DNA of 51,986 nt from Akkermansiaceae bacterium (GCA_015062055.1 SUVK01000014.1:1-51986), one strand, 5' to 3'. Positions 8,515-17,454 are shown, counted from the stretch's first letter. The notes: a model not told the origin generated them from the letters alone. Made by a program: numbers and translations.

Positions 8515-10614
8515 TCAGCAGCTACGGAAGATGTTCGCAATACGAGACGCAACAGATTGTTCCAGTTCGATGAAGCGCTTTTCCAGCTCAGCAGAGGGCG
8601 TCGGTTCCTGATAGCGGTAGAAATAGCGGGTAAAGGGAATTTCTGCGCCACATTTAACTACGGGTTTCTTAGCGGTAGTGTTCTCTTCCCAGAACCATTG
8701 TGCGTCGGGCAAATGGGGGAGCACCTCGCGAGCCATGTAATCTTCTATCGTTTCATCCCACTTAACAATTTCTGTATCCCTGGTTTCCTTATCGTACAGG
8801 ATGTTGCCTTTCTTATCACGCTGAATAACGGCAGATTTATCCATAACGGAAAGACCGTCTGTGATTTTCTGCAACAGTTTCTTATCTGAGGTTACTGTGG
8901 CGAGTGTTTTTAGCAGAATGGGGGCAAAAGCCTCCGGCGACAGCCATTTCTGTGTACTGATAGAGGCTTGCAGAGTTTGCAGAATAGAATCATAGAGAGG
9001 TTTGGACGCATAGAACTCCTCCAATTTCTTTTTATCCTTGCCGGAAATTTTAGCACCCTGTTCCTCCAGCTCTGCAACAGCTGCGGCGTCCCAAAGCGTT
9101 TTGAGCGCACAGGATTGCAGCATGGCTTGTATACTTGTCTCCGTAATAGAATAACTGCGTTGCAAGGGCTGCATGACAGCGTATTCTCGGTACAAGAACT
9201 CTGTGTTCGGGTAGATTTTACAGAGCTCGGACTCCTCAAAATCTGCATAGAGGCGGGTAATGGTTGCGCAGTCTTCAGCTTTAAACTCCTTTTTCTTATT
9301 GCCTATACCCTTGCTCAGTTTGTGACAAATGCCGGAGGCATCAATAAGTTGAATTTTACCTTTTCGCTCGGCTCGCTTATTCATGGAAAGAATCCAGATG
9401 TAGGTGCTGATACCGGTGTTATAGAACAAATCCGTAGGCATTTGCACAATGGCCTCAATGAGGTCGTTTTCCAGCAGATAGCGGCGTATCTGGGATTCAC
9501 CGGAAGCTGTGCCACCGGTAAACAGGGGAGAGGCGTTTTCAATAATGGCGGCACGGCCGCAGATGGGGTCCAATTTAGCAAGGGCTGATTGCATAAACAA
9601 CAGCTGCCCATCACCGCCGGAGGGTAAACCTGCACCCCAGCGCCCTTGTTTGCCTTTGCCGTGCTCTTTGCGCACAGCTTCTTCCTGCCCATCTTTTGAG
9701 TCTTTGCCGGCCCAAGGTGTGCCGAAGGGCGGGTTCTCCAGCATGAAGCGCATGCGCACATCGGGGAAGCAATCTTCTTTGAATGTATCGGCGTGGCGGA
9801 AGTTGTCGGCATTTTGCCCCTTGATGAGCATTTCTGCGAGGCCGACGGCATAGGAAACACCATTATATTCTTGCCCGAAGAGCTGTACATCAGCCGTAGC
9901 GTTAAAGTGGCGGATGAAGTCGTAGGCGGTAGATAACATACCACCCGTACCACATGCTTGGTCGCAGATGGTGATGACTTTGTGGTCGTCAAATATATCG
10001 TCACAGCCCTCAGCCAACAGCAGGGAAACACACAGCTTAATAATATCTCGGCCCGTGTAGTATTGACCTGCATCCACATTCTGGAAGAATCGCCCGATGA
10101 GGTTTTCAAAGATGTAACCCATGCGTACCGTATCAAAGGTTTCAAGGCTCAAATCCAACTCAGAGAATGCCTTGACGACGGAGTACAGACAGCCTTCTTT
10201 ATTCATTGTGTTGATTTGGGCCTCCATACGCAATCCCTCCAGAATGTCGATTACATTGTTAGAGAATGCCGAAAGGTAGACTTTAAAGTTGTCGGCAATG
10301 TGGTCGGGGTCATTGCAAAGCTCAGCCAACGTGTAACGGCTGGTGTTGTAGAAGCGGTAACCGCTCAGCATATACATGGCCTTTTTGGGGTATGAAGGAT
10401 TTGACTCGAACTTATCTATAACAGCTTGCTTGGTAGGTTGAAGCGCGCATTCAAATCGTCGTATGATAGTCATCGGAATAATAACCTCACCGTACTTATC
10501 CGGCATATAGACACCTCTCAATTTGTTGGCAATACTCCAAATAAAGTCAGCATCTTGTCTTACATTCATCGGCTCTTCATCCCACAATGCGAAGTCTTGT
10601 TCAATTTCCTTCAT
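8515..10614 (-). CDS. hsdM: type I restriction enzyme, M (N6-adenine methyltransferase) subunit
   Basis: HsdM methylates adenine in the recognition site using S-adenosylmethionine and, with HsdS, protects host DNA. The protein has 699 residues: an N-terminal helical domain, a SAM-binding motif I in DQACGTGGM (218-226), catalytic motif IV NPPF (294-297), and a long C-terminal extension of about 200 residues. It is the first gene of the operon. Its ATG lies 9 nt after a perfect TATAAT, with a 17-bp spacer to TTGCAA, so the mRNA should be leaderless. The stop codon is separated from the hsdS start by a single base. Confidence 0.95.
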   Translation of the reverse strand: MKEIEQDFALWDEEPMNVRQDADFIWSIANKLRGVYMPDKYGEVIIPMTIIRRFECALQPTKQAVIDKFESNPSYPKKAMYMLSGYRFYNTSRYTLAELCNDPDHIADNFKVYLSAFSNNVIDILEGLRMEAQINTMNKEGCLYSVVKAFSELDLSLETFDTVRMGYIFENLIGRFFQNVDAGQYYTGRDIIKLCVSLLLAEGCDDIFDDHKVITICDQACGTGGMLSTAYDFIRHFNATADVQLFGQEYNGVSYAVGLAEMLIKGQNADNFRHADTFKEDCFPDVRMRFMLENPPFGTPWAGKDSKDGQEEAVRKEHGKGKQGRWGAGLPSGGDGQLLFMQSALAKLDPICGRAAIIENASPLFTGGTASGESQIRRYLLENDLIEAIVQMPTDLFYNTGISTYIWILSMNKRAERKGKIQLIDASGICHKLSKGIGNKKKEFKAEDCATITRLYADFEESELCKIYPNTEFLYREYAVMQPLQRSYSITETSIQAMLQSCALKTLWDAAAVAELEEQGAKISGKDKKKLEEFYASKPLYDSILQTLQASISTQKWLSPEAFAPILLKTLATVTSDKKLLQKITDGLSVMDKSAVIQRDKKGNILYDKETRDTEIVKWDETIEDYMAREVLPHLPDAQWFWEENTTAKKPVVKCGAEIPFTRYFYRYQEPTPSAELEKRFIELEQSVASRIANIFRSC

Positions 10615-10623
10615 GTTGGGTAC

Positions 10624-10652
10624 ATTATACCTAATAAATAGCCTGCTTGCAA
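10624..10652 (-). promoter_or_regulatory. hsd operon promoter
   Basis: On the minus strand, TTGCAA (10652-10647), a 17-bp spacer and TATAAT (10629-10624) are followed by only 9 nt before the hsdM ATG. The expected transcription start is at or next to the start codon. Confidence 0.75.
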
Positions 10653-10773
10653 GGCAACACGGTGTATTTATGGATAAAGTAAGTCATTTTTTGTCAAATA
10701 CATTGAGCATGGCGGATAAATCTCCGGCCATACTCGGTGTTGAGTTTTGTCGTGCATTGTCCATACAACGCAT

Positions 10774-10808
10774 AAAAGCCACGGCTTCTTTGGTGAGCCG
10801 TGGCTTTT
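10774..10808. terminator. terminator of the acyltransferase operon
   Basis: A 13-bp perfect stem (AAAAGCCACGGCT at 10774-10786 with 10796-10808) has a 9-nt loop. It reads into TTTT on either strand and follows the stop codon of the minus-strand gene ending at 10832. Between it and hsdM (10615-10773) no gene was seen. Confidence 0.8.
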
Positions 10809-10831
10809 GAGGGGGGATGGGGAAGCGGTGT

Positions 10832-12721
10832 TTAGCCGAGCATCTGTTCAACGGTGATTTCGGAAGAACAGGGGGTGGGCATGTCGCACTTGCCCTGCAT
10901 GCAGGGGTGGCAGGGAGTGTGATTGCTGATGTAGCGGTGGCCTTCGCCCAGGCAAATACCATAGCGCTCTGACAAGCGGCTTGCCATAATGACGGTACAT
11001 TGGGAGCCGGCAGCACCGGCCAGCTGGGGTAACAAACCATCTACGGCATACAGCTTTGTTTGTGGGCCGAGGTGTTGTTGTACGGCCTCGGGTGCACATA
11101 TGAGGCAGGGTATTTCTAAGCGAGTTGCCATTTCGCGAGCAGCGGGTTCATCTGCCGGCAGGGCAAGCAAAGTGGCGCCCCCCAGTTTCCGGACCAGTTG
11201 AGCCCACTTTTCTTCTTGCCAGCTATCTGCTGCACCCAAGGTTGAGAAGGGGGCAATAAAGTTGCCTGTAGCTTCTGCATTGCCATTCGTCGGGCAGAAC
11301 AGGTCTGCCTCAACCTTTTGCAACATGTGCCCCTTAATCATGTTTTGCGTATAATCGAGTGCGCGGTTGCGGGGCGGCCCTGTATGTGTAGACGCGTAGC
11401 GGTGGCGTATCTTCTTGAGCCCGCTGTTGTCGAATGCGCAAGTGAATACGGGCAAGATGCTCTTAAGCTTCTTATAAACCTTCTTATTGCCGCCGAGCAT
11501 GAAGAGCATATCGAAGGGACCGTCCTTATAGATTTCATCTGCATCCAGCTGTTTGGCGATGTCTGTAGTGGCATCAGTTGTGCATACGTAGGTAACGGTG
11601 GGCGCCATCGTTTGCCAGAATGCTTGTTGTGCCGTGGGGCAAAGTACGGTTATTTGCGCATCGGGGCGGCTGGCTTTGAGTAGTCTCAATGCCGGTATGG
11701 TGTATATTGCTTCATCAAATGATGTGGGTACCTCTACCAGCATGCGGAAGGGTAACTTGCCGTGGCTTACCATGAGGTCGCGTTGCAGCGTATCTTGCGG
11801 GGCAAAGACAGCCGTGCATTTCCAGCGATGGTGCATCCAGAAACCATCTAAGATATTCTCGTTTTGGCATTTTTCCAGCGCGAGGTTTACCTGCATGGTA
11901 ATTTCTTCCAGAGAATCACATCCCTCGGGCAGTTCGATGAGGCGCCCCAATTCGGCATCCCATCGGCCTAATGCCGTGTTGCGGGTAAATACGCTGATAA
12001 GGTGGCCTTTGCCTTTGCATCGCTTATAGAGCAGGGCCGGCAGCGGGGTTACACCTGTAGATTTACCGAAATAGGGCAAGAAAAGGCCTTCTTGTGTAAA
12101 TTGGTCGCTGAGCACACCAAGCAACCCTCCTGTGCGTGCCAGTTTCAGTACGGCGCGCAAACCGTCTTCTTTACTGAACATCTCGCACCCGTACGCCGTG
12201 CGAGAGCGGTAAACCAATTCCTCCAGCAAGGGGTTGCTCATGCGTCGATACATGGAGCCGAAGTGCTCCACATCGTTGAAGTGCGGGCGTATGCGTGCCA
12301 GTATCTCCCAGTTGCCGGCATGGGGAATACAACAAATGGCGGTATGTCCATTGCTGCCGCATTGGCGGAAAGTATCTGCACCGATAATGCGGATGGATTT
12401 TGCCTCCTCCTTATCTGTCATCAACCCGGTCTTGAGAGAACAGGCTAAGTTCATACTGGTACGTACCATGTTACGGCGTACCATGGTGCGCAACTTTTTC
12501 GGTCGGAGCATGGGGTCTACCACAATACGCAAATTGCGTGCAACGATTCGCCTGCGAGAGGGAATCGCTGCCCATACCAGGTACCCTATGCCTTTGCCCA
12601 GGGTTGCAACAAGTTTAATCGGGGTTATGCGCAATACTGCGCACAAGAGCTTGTAGCCCCATAATCCGACTTTCTGAGACCAAGTAGGTTTAATGGCCTC
12701 TTGGGTGTCCTCTTCGGCCAT
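10832..12721 (-). CDS. lipid A-type acyltransferase fused to a glycosyltransferase family 9-like domain
   Basis: The protein has 629 residues. Residues 20-305 match the LpxL/HtrB lysophospholipid acyltransferase fold, with the catalytic H134-x4-E139 in HAGNWE, DQFTQEG (206-212) and an aromatic HHRWK end (297-301). Residues about 325-629 resemble ADP-heptose-type glycosyltransferases (GT9), with TSFDEAIYTIPALRLL (333-348) and a Cys cluster (C604, C607, C612, C618) followed by SSEITVEQML. The GT9 part looks degenerate: the usual SxxGD is SFDE, and the donor-binding DSGPMH-type motif is not visible. It acts at the inner face of the cytoplasmic membrane, probably acylating lipid A. It follows a lipoprotein gene by 8 nt. 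Confidence 0.82.
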   Translation of the reverse strand: MAEEDTQEAIKPTWSQKVGLWGYKLLCAVLRITPIKLVATLGKGIGYLVWAAIPSRRRIVARNLRIVVDPMLRPKKLRTMVRRNMVRTSMNLACSLKTGLMTDKEEAKSIRIIGADTFRQCGSNGHTAICCIPHAGNWEILARIRPHFNDVEHFGSMYRRMSNPLLEELVYRSRTAYGCEMFSKEDGLRAVLKLARTGGLLGVLSDQFTQEGLFLPYFGKSTGVTPLPALLYKRCKGKGHLISVFTRNTALGRWDAELGRLIELPEGCDSLEEITMQVNLALEKCQNENILDGFWMHHRWKCTAVFAPQDTLQRDLMVSHGKLPFRMLVEVPTSFDEAIYTIPALRLLKASRPDAQITVLCPTAQQAFWQTMAPTVTYVCTTDATTDIAKQLDADEIYKDGPFDMLFMLGGNKKVYKKLKSILPVFTCAFDNSGLKKIRHRYASTHTGPPRNRALDYTQNMIKGHMLQKVEADLFCPTNGNAEATGNFIAPFSTLGAADSWQEEKWAQLVRKLGGATLLALPADEPAAREMATRLEIPCLICAPEAVQQHLGPQTKLYAVDGLLPQLAGAAGSQCTVIMASRLSERYGICLGEGHRYISNHTPCHPCMQGKCDMPTPCSSEITVEQMLG

Positions 12722-12729
12722 AATGCGTA

Positions 12730-13131
12730 TTAGTTAAAGGTATAGGCTCTCTTGATATAGAACGGTTTGCGGGTGTAGGGGTCCCAAACTTTGTCGCCGG
12801 GCCCAAACCCCGTGTAGTCTAATTGATGATGCGGGAAGTGCGGAGAAATGATGATGTCTTTGTATTTGGTCGTCAAACCGTAGGGGGTGCCATCGCTTGC
12901 CTTGCTGATGTTCTTTGTATCGAGGAAACTGGAGGGGGGCAGTAAATCTGACGGGCTCTGCAACCAGTTCTGACTAGCGGGTTTGCCGTTTACATCTTTA
13001 ATAACCATAGCCGGACGAGAGCCCGGGTATTCTTCTCTTACAAAGGCCTGAACCCCTTGGTATACAAGGCAGGAGTTTAAGACTCCGAGGGCACTGATAG
13101 CAAGACAGATATTGAGAATATGCTTTTTCAT
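12730..13131 (-). CDS. small lipoprotein of unknown function
   Basis: The protein has 133 residues. The N-terminus MKKHILNICLAISALGVLNSC is a lipoprotein signal peptide with lipobox LNSC (Cys21). The rest is soluble, Pro- and Tyr-rich, with no family recognised. It is cotranscribed with the membrane protein gene upstream (2-nt gap) and the acyltransferase fusion downstream (8-nt gap), which suggests an envelope role. Confidence 0.75.
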   Translation of the reverse strand: MKKHILNICLAISALGVLNSCLVYQGVQAFVREEYPGSRPAMVIKDVNGKPASQNWLQSPSDLLPPSSFLDTKNISKASDGTPYGLTTKYKDIIISPHFPHHQLDYTGFGPGDKVWDPYTRKPFYIKRAYTFN

Positions 13132-13133
13132 TA

Positions 13134-13979
13134 TTAATGTGCTGTGGTTGTTTGAGGTGAGGGGTAGGGCCGCAGTTCTACTCGGCCGTCTTCAAAATAG
13201 GGACAATAACCATGTTGTTCTACCGCGTTTTTGATATCGGGATAGCATGCCAACAGGCTTTCTAATGCCGGTTGAAGAACGATAATGTGCTTTTGCGGTA
13301 TAGCCATGCGCCCTATGCTGCCACCGCGTGGTATGGAGCCCCAAATGGGTTCTCCGCCGTGCAGGGAAACTTTTAGTTGCGGACGCCCATCTGCCATTTC
13401 TACGTAAAAAGAGATGTTGACAGTGGTTGTTTGGGTGCAGATGGGGCCGAACGAACGCTCGATAACGAGCTCTGCATAGCCCTTGTGGAAGCGGAATGCC
13501 ACCCCACGTGCTTCTGCAAAAATCGAGAAAAATCCGTCTTGTTTGATACAGCATGTATCACGCAGATAGCGGTTGACATCATCTTCTCTTATGATAATAG
13601 GTTCGCCAACGGCCGTTTTGTTGCAGATGAGCCTCGTCAGATTGCGCGAAGGTACACTATCGCGATACCCCTGGATATCACTCAAATCTTGCGGCCTCCA
13701 CATACGCCACACGCCTATGAATAAGGTGCCCACCAACAAGATAAAAAGAACGAGAGCCGCCAACTTCCACAGGCTTACGTGTGCCCAAATTTGCCTGAGC
13801 CGAGTTAACCCATCCGCATGTTCTGCCCCTATGTCATCCTCCTCCGGTTCGTAGAGGGTGCCGTGGGTCATATCATCACCTTCTATGTCATCGTCGCGAC
13901 GAAACAGGGACCCCCACAGCGCGCGCAAATCCTTGCGGTGCCGTTTACTATTACGTCTTCTGTTTTCGCCTGCTGCCAT
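13134..13979 (-). CDS. single-span membrane protein of unknown function
   Basis: The protein has 281 residues. It has a basic N-terminus (about 25 residues rich in Arg and Lys), an acidic stretch, one membrane helix (about 70-92, WKLAALVLFILLVGTLFIGVW) and an extracytoplasmic domain of about 185 residues with three Cys. It is the first gene of the operon with the lipoprotein and the acyltransferase fusion. No family was recognised. Confidence 0.72.
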   Translation of the reverse strand: MAAGENRRRNSKRHRKDLRALWGSLFRRDDDIEGDDMTHGTLYEPEEDDIGAEHADGLTRLRQIWAHVSLWKLAALVLFILLVGTLFIGVWRMWRPQDLSDIQGYRDSVPSRNLTRLICNKTAVGEPIIIREDDVNRYLRDTCCIKQDGFFSIFAEARGVAFRFHKGYAELVIERSFGPICTQTTTVNISFYVEMADGRPQLKVSLHGGEPIWGSIPRGGSIGRMAIPQKHIIVLQPALESLLACYPDIKNAVEQHGYCPYFEDGRVELRPYPSPQTTTAH

Positions 13980-14027
13980 GTATGCGGAGGTGTCTGCCGA
14001 GAATCGTTGTCAAACTGCTCTCATGAC

Positions 14028-14056
14028 ATGTTATCGTTAATGCGGGCGAAATGCAA
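14028..14056 (-). promoter_or_regulatory. candidate promoter of the envelope operon
   Basis: On the minus strand TTGCAT (14056-14051) is separated by 17 bp from TAACAT (14033-14028). The predicted leader to the ATG at 13979 is about 41 nt. The -10 box is imperfect. Confidence 0.4.
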
Positions 14057-14146
14057 GATAAAAGCACGTCTTCGTACCCGGTTTGTGGTAATAATAGTGC
14101 GTTTGCGAGGCGCAACCATGTGCTCGGGGCGCAGAGCAGGGAGGTT

Positions 14147-14167
14147 TTAGCCGTGTAATGGCTAAAT
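14147..14167 (-). terminator. stem-loop after the carboxypeptidase gene
   Basis: TTTAGCC and GGCTAAA form a 7-bp stem around a 7-nt loop, 9 nt after the stop of the minus-strand gene ending at 14176. No long T run follows, so termination would be weak. Confidence 0.45.
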
Positions 14168-14175
14168 TGTATGGG

Positions 14176-15120
14176 TTAATTTACCCCCATGGCCCATTTG
14201 AGATATTTTTCTGACTCCGACCAGAGTGTTTTGCGATTGGGACACCCAAGCACCACCACAACAACGGCTTGCCCATTCATGGAGCCCGAAGAAATCAGGC
14301 AGTGCCCGGCGGCATCGGTATAGCCGGTTTTCATGCCGTTAACCCAAGGGTACTTGGCCAGCAATTTATTGGTGTTGTTCATGTGTTTTGGCGAGCCATC
14401 GGCCAAAATAAAGGTGCTGCTTTGTTTGCCGACACAATAACGAATCGTGGGGTTTACATAGGCGTGGCAGCCTGCTATAGCCATATCTCGGGCGGTAGAA
14501 TACTGGGCACCGGGCAAACCATGAGGGTTGGCAAAGTGACTGTTATGCATTTTCATACGGCGAGCTCGGGCGTTCATACGGGCTACAAAGGCCTCGCTTG
14601 TGCCTGCTGTATCTCGTGCCAATGCTTGTGCAACGTTGTTATAACTGCCTGTTAGCATGGCTTGCAGCAAAGAGCCTCGGGTAAATTGCTGACCGGAGCG
14701 CACCTGCAGCCCGGTAGAATAACCTTTTTTCCTGTCATCGGTTTCTATGGTGACCATGTGGTCCAAGTCTCCCTCATCGCACACGCACAGCGCTGTGATA
14801 ATCTTTTGCGTGCTGGCCACCTGACGGCGCACATCGGCATTATGCCCATAGAGCACTCTCCCGGTATACGGGTCTATTACACAAACGGCTTGTGCCCATT
14901 GCGGCTTAGGGGCAGCTTTGCTCGGTTGAGCCAACGGGCGAGAAGGTACCAGCTTGTTGCGGGTTTGGGTATAGCTGTAATTGTTTGTCTGAGGAATAGG
15001 CGTTTGGCTGTGGACAACCGGTGCTCCTCCGTATCGATAAGTACTACCCGCATAAGAGGGTTGACAGTTACACAATACAAAAAGTGAACAGATGCATGAT
15101 ATCAGAGCCAAAATACGCAT
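14176..15120 (-). CDS. D-alanyl-D-alanine carboxypeptidase (penicillin-binding protein 5 family)
   Basis: This serine peptidase trims the terminal D-Ala of peptidoglycan stem peptides in the periplasm. The three active-site motifs of peptidase family S11 are present: STQK (SxxK), SYN (SxN) and KTG in NGMKTGYTDAAG. The N-terminus is a signal peptide (MRILALISCICSLFVLCNC...SYA), followed by a Pro/Gln-rich linker. The frame is open up to 15156, but the ATG at 15120 is chosen because it lies 7 nt after a TACAAT box with a 17-bp spacer to TTGTCA. The ATG at 15129 overlaps that -10 box. The resulting 314 residues are short for DacA and lack a clear C-terminal anchor. Confidence 0.9.
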   Translation of the reverse strand: MRILALISCICSLFVLCNCQPSYAGSTYRYGGAPVVHSQTPIPQTNNYSYTQTRNKLVPSRPLAQPSKAAPKPQWAQAVCVIDPYTGRVLYGHNADVRRQVASTQKIITALCVCDEGDLDHMVTIETDDRKKGYSTGLQVRSGQQFTRGSLLQAMLTGSYNNVAQALARDTAGTSEAFVARMNARARRMKMHNSHFANPHGLPGAQYSTARDMAIAGCHAYVNPTIRYCVGKQSSTFILADGSPKHMNNTNKLLAKYPWVNGMKTGYTDAAGHCLISSGSMNGQAVVVVVLGCPNRKTLWSESEKYLKWAMGVN

Positions 15121-15127
15121 GGCGCGC

Positions 15128-15156
15128 ATTGTATCACCAATCCCGCCGACTGACAA
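15128..15156 (-). promoter_or_regulatory. carboxypeptidase gene promoter (leaderless)
   Basis: TTGTCA (15156-15151), a 17-bp spacer and TACAAT (15133-15128) on the minus strand leave only 7 nt before the ATG at 15120. The box overlaps the alternative upstream ATGs, which rules them out as starts for this transcript. Confidence 0.7.
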
Positions 15157-15205
15157 GCTCTATCTGTTTGCATGACGGTATAGCGGGGTGCGTAAAAAAT
15201 GAAGC

Positions 15206-15234
15206 TTGCCAAAGTGCTGTTGCTGTGTTATATT
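15206..15234 (+). promoter_or_regulatory. Nudix-trmO operon promoter
   Basis: TTGCCA (15206-15211), a 17-bp spacer and TATATT (15229-15234) precede the Nudix ATG at 15252 by 17 nt, giving a leader of roughly 10 nt. It is divergent from the carboxypeptidase promoter, about 50 bp away. Confidence 0.7.
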
Positions 15235-15251
15235 GCGTCAAACATTCAGAT

Positions 15252-15731
15252 ATGCCACAAACAACGGAGTTATATCGGCCGAACGCCGCCATTATTTACC
15301 AACGTGCTGATGGTACAGTGCTTGTGTGTGAACGTGTCAAGCCTGCGGGGGCATGGCAATTCCCGCAGGGCGGTATCAAAAAGGGAGAGTCGCCCATCAG
15401 TGCTGCTTGTCGCGAGGGAATGGAAGAAACCGGTTTTCGCCCCAATGAATACAATGTAATTGCCGAGCATGGCCCCTACCGCTACGATTACCCGCCGGAA
15501 GAGCGCGAGCGCGTTTTACGTAAGCGTGGTATACCCTATGCCGGGCAAGAGCAGTACTACTTCCTTTGCCGCATGCATAGTGATGCCGCAGAGCCTTGGC
15601 TGGATAATAAAGAGTTTCGGGCCTACAAGTGGGTGCAACCTGCAGAGTTCGATTTCGGGGCCTTGCCTGCATTCAAACGCGGTGTGTATGAGCAGGTGAT
15701 GCGCGACTTCTTCGGCATTGAGTCAACATGA
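15252..15731 (+). CDS. Nudix hydrolase, RppH/dinucleoside polyphosphatase type
   Basis: The protein has 159 residues. The Nudix box is present as GGIKKGE, seven residues, then REGMEETGF, with the metal-binding glutamates intact; Gly replaces the usual hydrophobic residue after RE. The N-terminal YRPNAAIIYQRADGTVLVCER and the AWQFPQGG stretch are typical of RppH and Ap4A hydrolases, which remove pyrophosphate from 5' triphosphate RNA ends or cleave dinucleoside polyphosphates. The start at 15252 is preferred over upstream ATGs because the promoter lies between them. It overlaps trmO by ATGA. RNA pyrophosphohydrolase activity is plausible but not proved by the sequence. Confidence 0.85.
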   Translation: MPQTTELYRPNAAIIYQRADGTVLVCERVKPAGAWQFPQGGIKKGESPISAACREGMEETGFRPNEYNVIAEHGPYRYDYPPEERERVLRKRGIPYAGQEQYYFLCRMHSDAAEPWLDNKEFRAYKWVQPAEFDFGALPAFKRGVYEQVMRDFFGIEST

Positions 15732-16387
15732 CCCCCATTGCTCACATAAAGTCTCTTTTTGCAGACAAATTCGGCGTGCCCCGGCAAGGGAATCTTGCCC
15801 CGCATGTCATCAGTGAAATTATTTTTGAACCTGCTTTTCGTAACCCCGACTGTATTCGCGGTATAGAAGGGTTTAGCCATCTGTGGCTTATATGGGGCTT
15901 TCATTGTAATGACGCTGCGGGGTGGAGCCCTACGGTGCGCCCCCCTCGTTTGGGGGGGAATACTCGTATCGGAGTTTTTGCAACTCGCTCGCCCTTTCGC
16001 CCCAACTCGTTAGGGCTTTCGGTGGTGAAGCTCGTCTCTGTAGAAAATGGGCCGGTGTTGCGGGTGTCGGGCGCAGACATGGTGGATGGCACCCCGATAT
16101 ACGACATCAAGCCCTACGTGCCGTACGCTGACAGTATACCGGAGGCTACGGGTGGATTCACCGAGACGCCACGCCCCCTCTTAGAGGTGCAAGTGGCATG
16201 CCGCATGCCCGCCAAGGCCACGCCGGAGTGGCAGGCTGCCATGCAAGAGGTGTTGGCGCAAGACCCGCGCCCTGCCTACCAAAATGACCCCGAGCGCGTG
16301 TACCACGTGGTGCTTTTGCCATATGAGGTCAGTTTCCGCGTGCAAGATTCTCTTGCCATTGTTACCTCCATCGTGCGAGCCAAATGA
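15728..16387 (+). CDS. trmO: tRNA (N6-threonylcarbamoyladenosine37-N6)-methyltransferase TrmO/TsaA
   Basis: The protein has 219 residues. It methylates t6A37 in tRNA (forming m6t6A) using S-adenosylmethionine. The conserved core reads GFSHLWLIWGFH, then GVFATRSPFRPNSLGLS and DGTPIYDIKPYVPYAD, the hallmark motifs of the TsaA/TrmO (VirR) family. It starts within the Nudix stop codon (ATGA overlap), and the next gene starts within its own stop, so the three genes are translationally coupled. Confidence 0.92.
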   Translation: MTPIAHIKSLFADKFGVPRQGNLAPHVISEIIFEPAFRNPDCIRGIEGFSHLWLIWGFHCNDAAGWSPTVRPPRLGGNTRIGVFATRSPFRPNSLGLSVVKLVSVENGPVLRVSGADMVDGTPIYDIKPYVPYADSIPEATGGFTETPRPLLEVQVACRMPAKATPEWQAAMQEVLAQDPRPAYQNDPERVYHVVLLPYEVSFRVQDSLAIVTSIVRAK

Positions 16388-17454
16388 AAAAACTTCGCAC
16401 TGCATTTGCTGAGAATATTGCCGCAGCGCCGGAGCAGGGGTGCGCTGTATCCGTTTGGCAAACCGGGCAAGAGCTTTGTTCTCTGTGTGGGGGCGAGGCC
16501 CGCCCTCATACCCCGTGGCAACAACACACACTTGTTCCCATTTATTCAGCTACCAAAGCTGCAGCTGCTGCATGCTTGTTGCAAGCTTTGTATGATTGCT
16601 GCCGGGGCCCCGAGCTTGAGGTGGGGGCTCTTTGGCCACGGTTTCCGCTGCCTCATTGTACCATCGGTCAATTATTGTCGCATCAATGCGGGCTTGCTGC
16701 TTTGGCAGAGCCCGCCCCCTTGGTGGATTTGGAGCAGTGCCGTGCCGTGATAGAGCGCAGCACCCCCTTGTGGCAGCCCCCGCTGCACGGCTACCACCCG
16801 CAAACATTCGGCCCCATGATAGATATCCTGATGCTGGAGCTCACGGGACAGCGCGTGTCCGATTATTGGGAAGAGCGGGTGCGCCGCCCCCTCGGGCTTG
16901 AGTTTTACATCGGCCATTTGCCGCAAGAGCAGTATGACCACGTGGCCCATTTGCGCACGGCCCGCATGGTGGGCAGCATGCCACGTACCCCGTTTTACCG
17001 CGCTTATTTTGATGCCACTACACCTGTGCACCGCGCCTTCAACAGCATTGTCGGTTTCAATACTGCCCGAGAAATGAATACCCCTGCTGCCTGGCAAAGC
17101 GGTTCACCGGCAAAGGGCGGTGTGGCGTCTGCCCGCGGTTTGGCCATGTTTTACCAAGCCTTGCTGGGGTTGCTGCCGGACTCCCCCTTTGCCCCCGATG
17201 TGGCTGAATGGATGCAAACCCCGCAATGCAGCGGGCATGATCTTACCCTTTTGCAGCACACAGCCTTTACATGTGGGGCCATGTGCGAACCCGCCGAGTT
17301 TTTCCCGCACGGTGGGTTCGGCCATGCCGGGGCGGGGGGCTCTTTGGGCTTCTGTTCGCCTGCAACGGGGCTCTCGTTTGCCTATGTGATGGGCAGTATG
17401 GAGCTGGGTAACTTACCCGGTGAACGTGTAACGCGGTTGTTGGCTACGCTTTAA
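16384..17454 (+). CDS. serine hydrolase of the beta-lactamase/esterase fold
   Basis: The protein has 356 residues. It resembles class C beta-lactamase-like esterases (EstB type): a nucleophile motif SATK (SxxK, in PIYSATKAAAA), a probable YxN-equivalent Tyr in HGYHPQ, and a third motif FGHAGAGGSLGF near the C-terminus. No signal peptide is visible, so it may be cytoplasmic; the substrate is unknown. It overlaps trmO by ATGA and converges with the lipoprotein gene, their ends overlapping by 4 bp. Confidence 0.85.
   Translation: MKKLRTAFAENIAAAPEQGCAVSVWQTGQELCSLCGGEARPHTPWQQHTLVPIYSATKAAAAACLLQALYDCCRGPELEVGALWPRFPLPHCTIGQLLSHQCGLAALAEPAPLVDLEQCRAVIERSTPLWQPPLHGYHPQTFGPMIDILMLELTGQRVSDYWEERVRRPLGLEFYIGHLPQEQYDHVAHLRTARMVGSMPRTPFYRAYFDATTPVHRAFNSIVGFNTAREMNTPAAWQSGSPAKGGVASARGLAMFYQALLGLLPDSPFAPDVAEWMQTPQCSGHDLTLLQHTAFTCGAMCEPAEFFPHGGFGHAGAGGSLGFCSPATGLSFAYVMGSMELGNLPGERVTRLLATL

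Noticed and set aside
10684..10761. 26-codon minus-strand peptide after the acyltransferase fusion
   Set aside because: Lies beyond the terminator, with no promoter or conserved feature.
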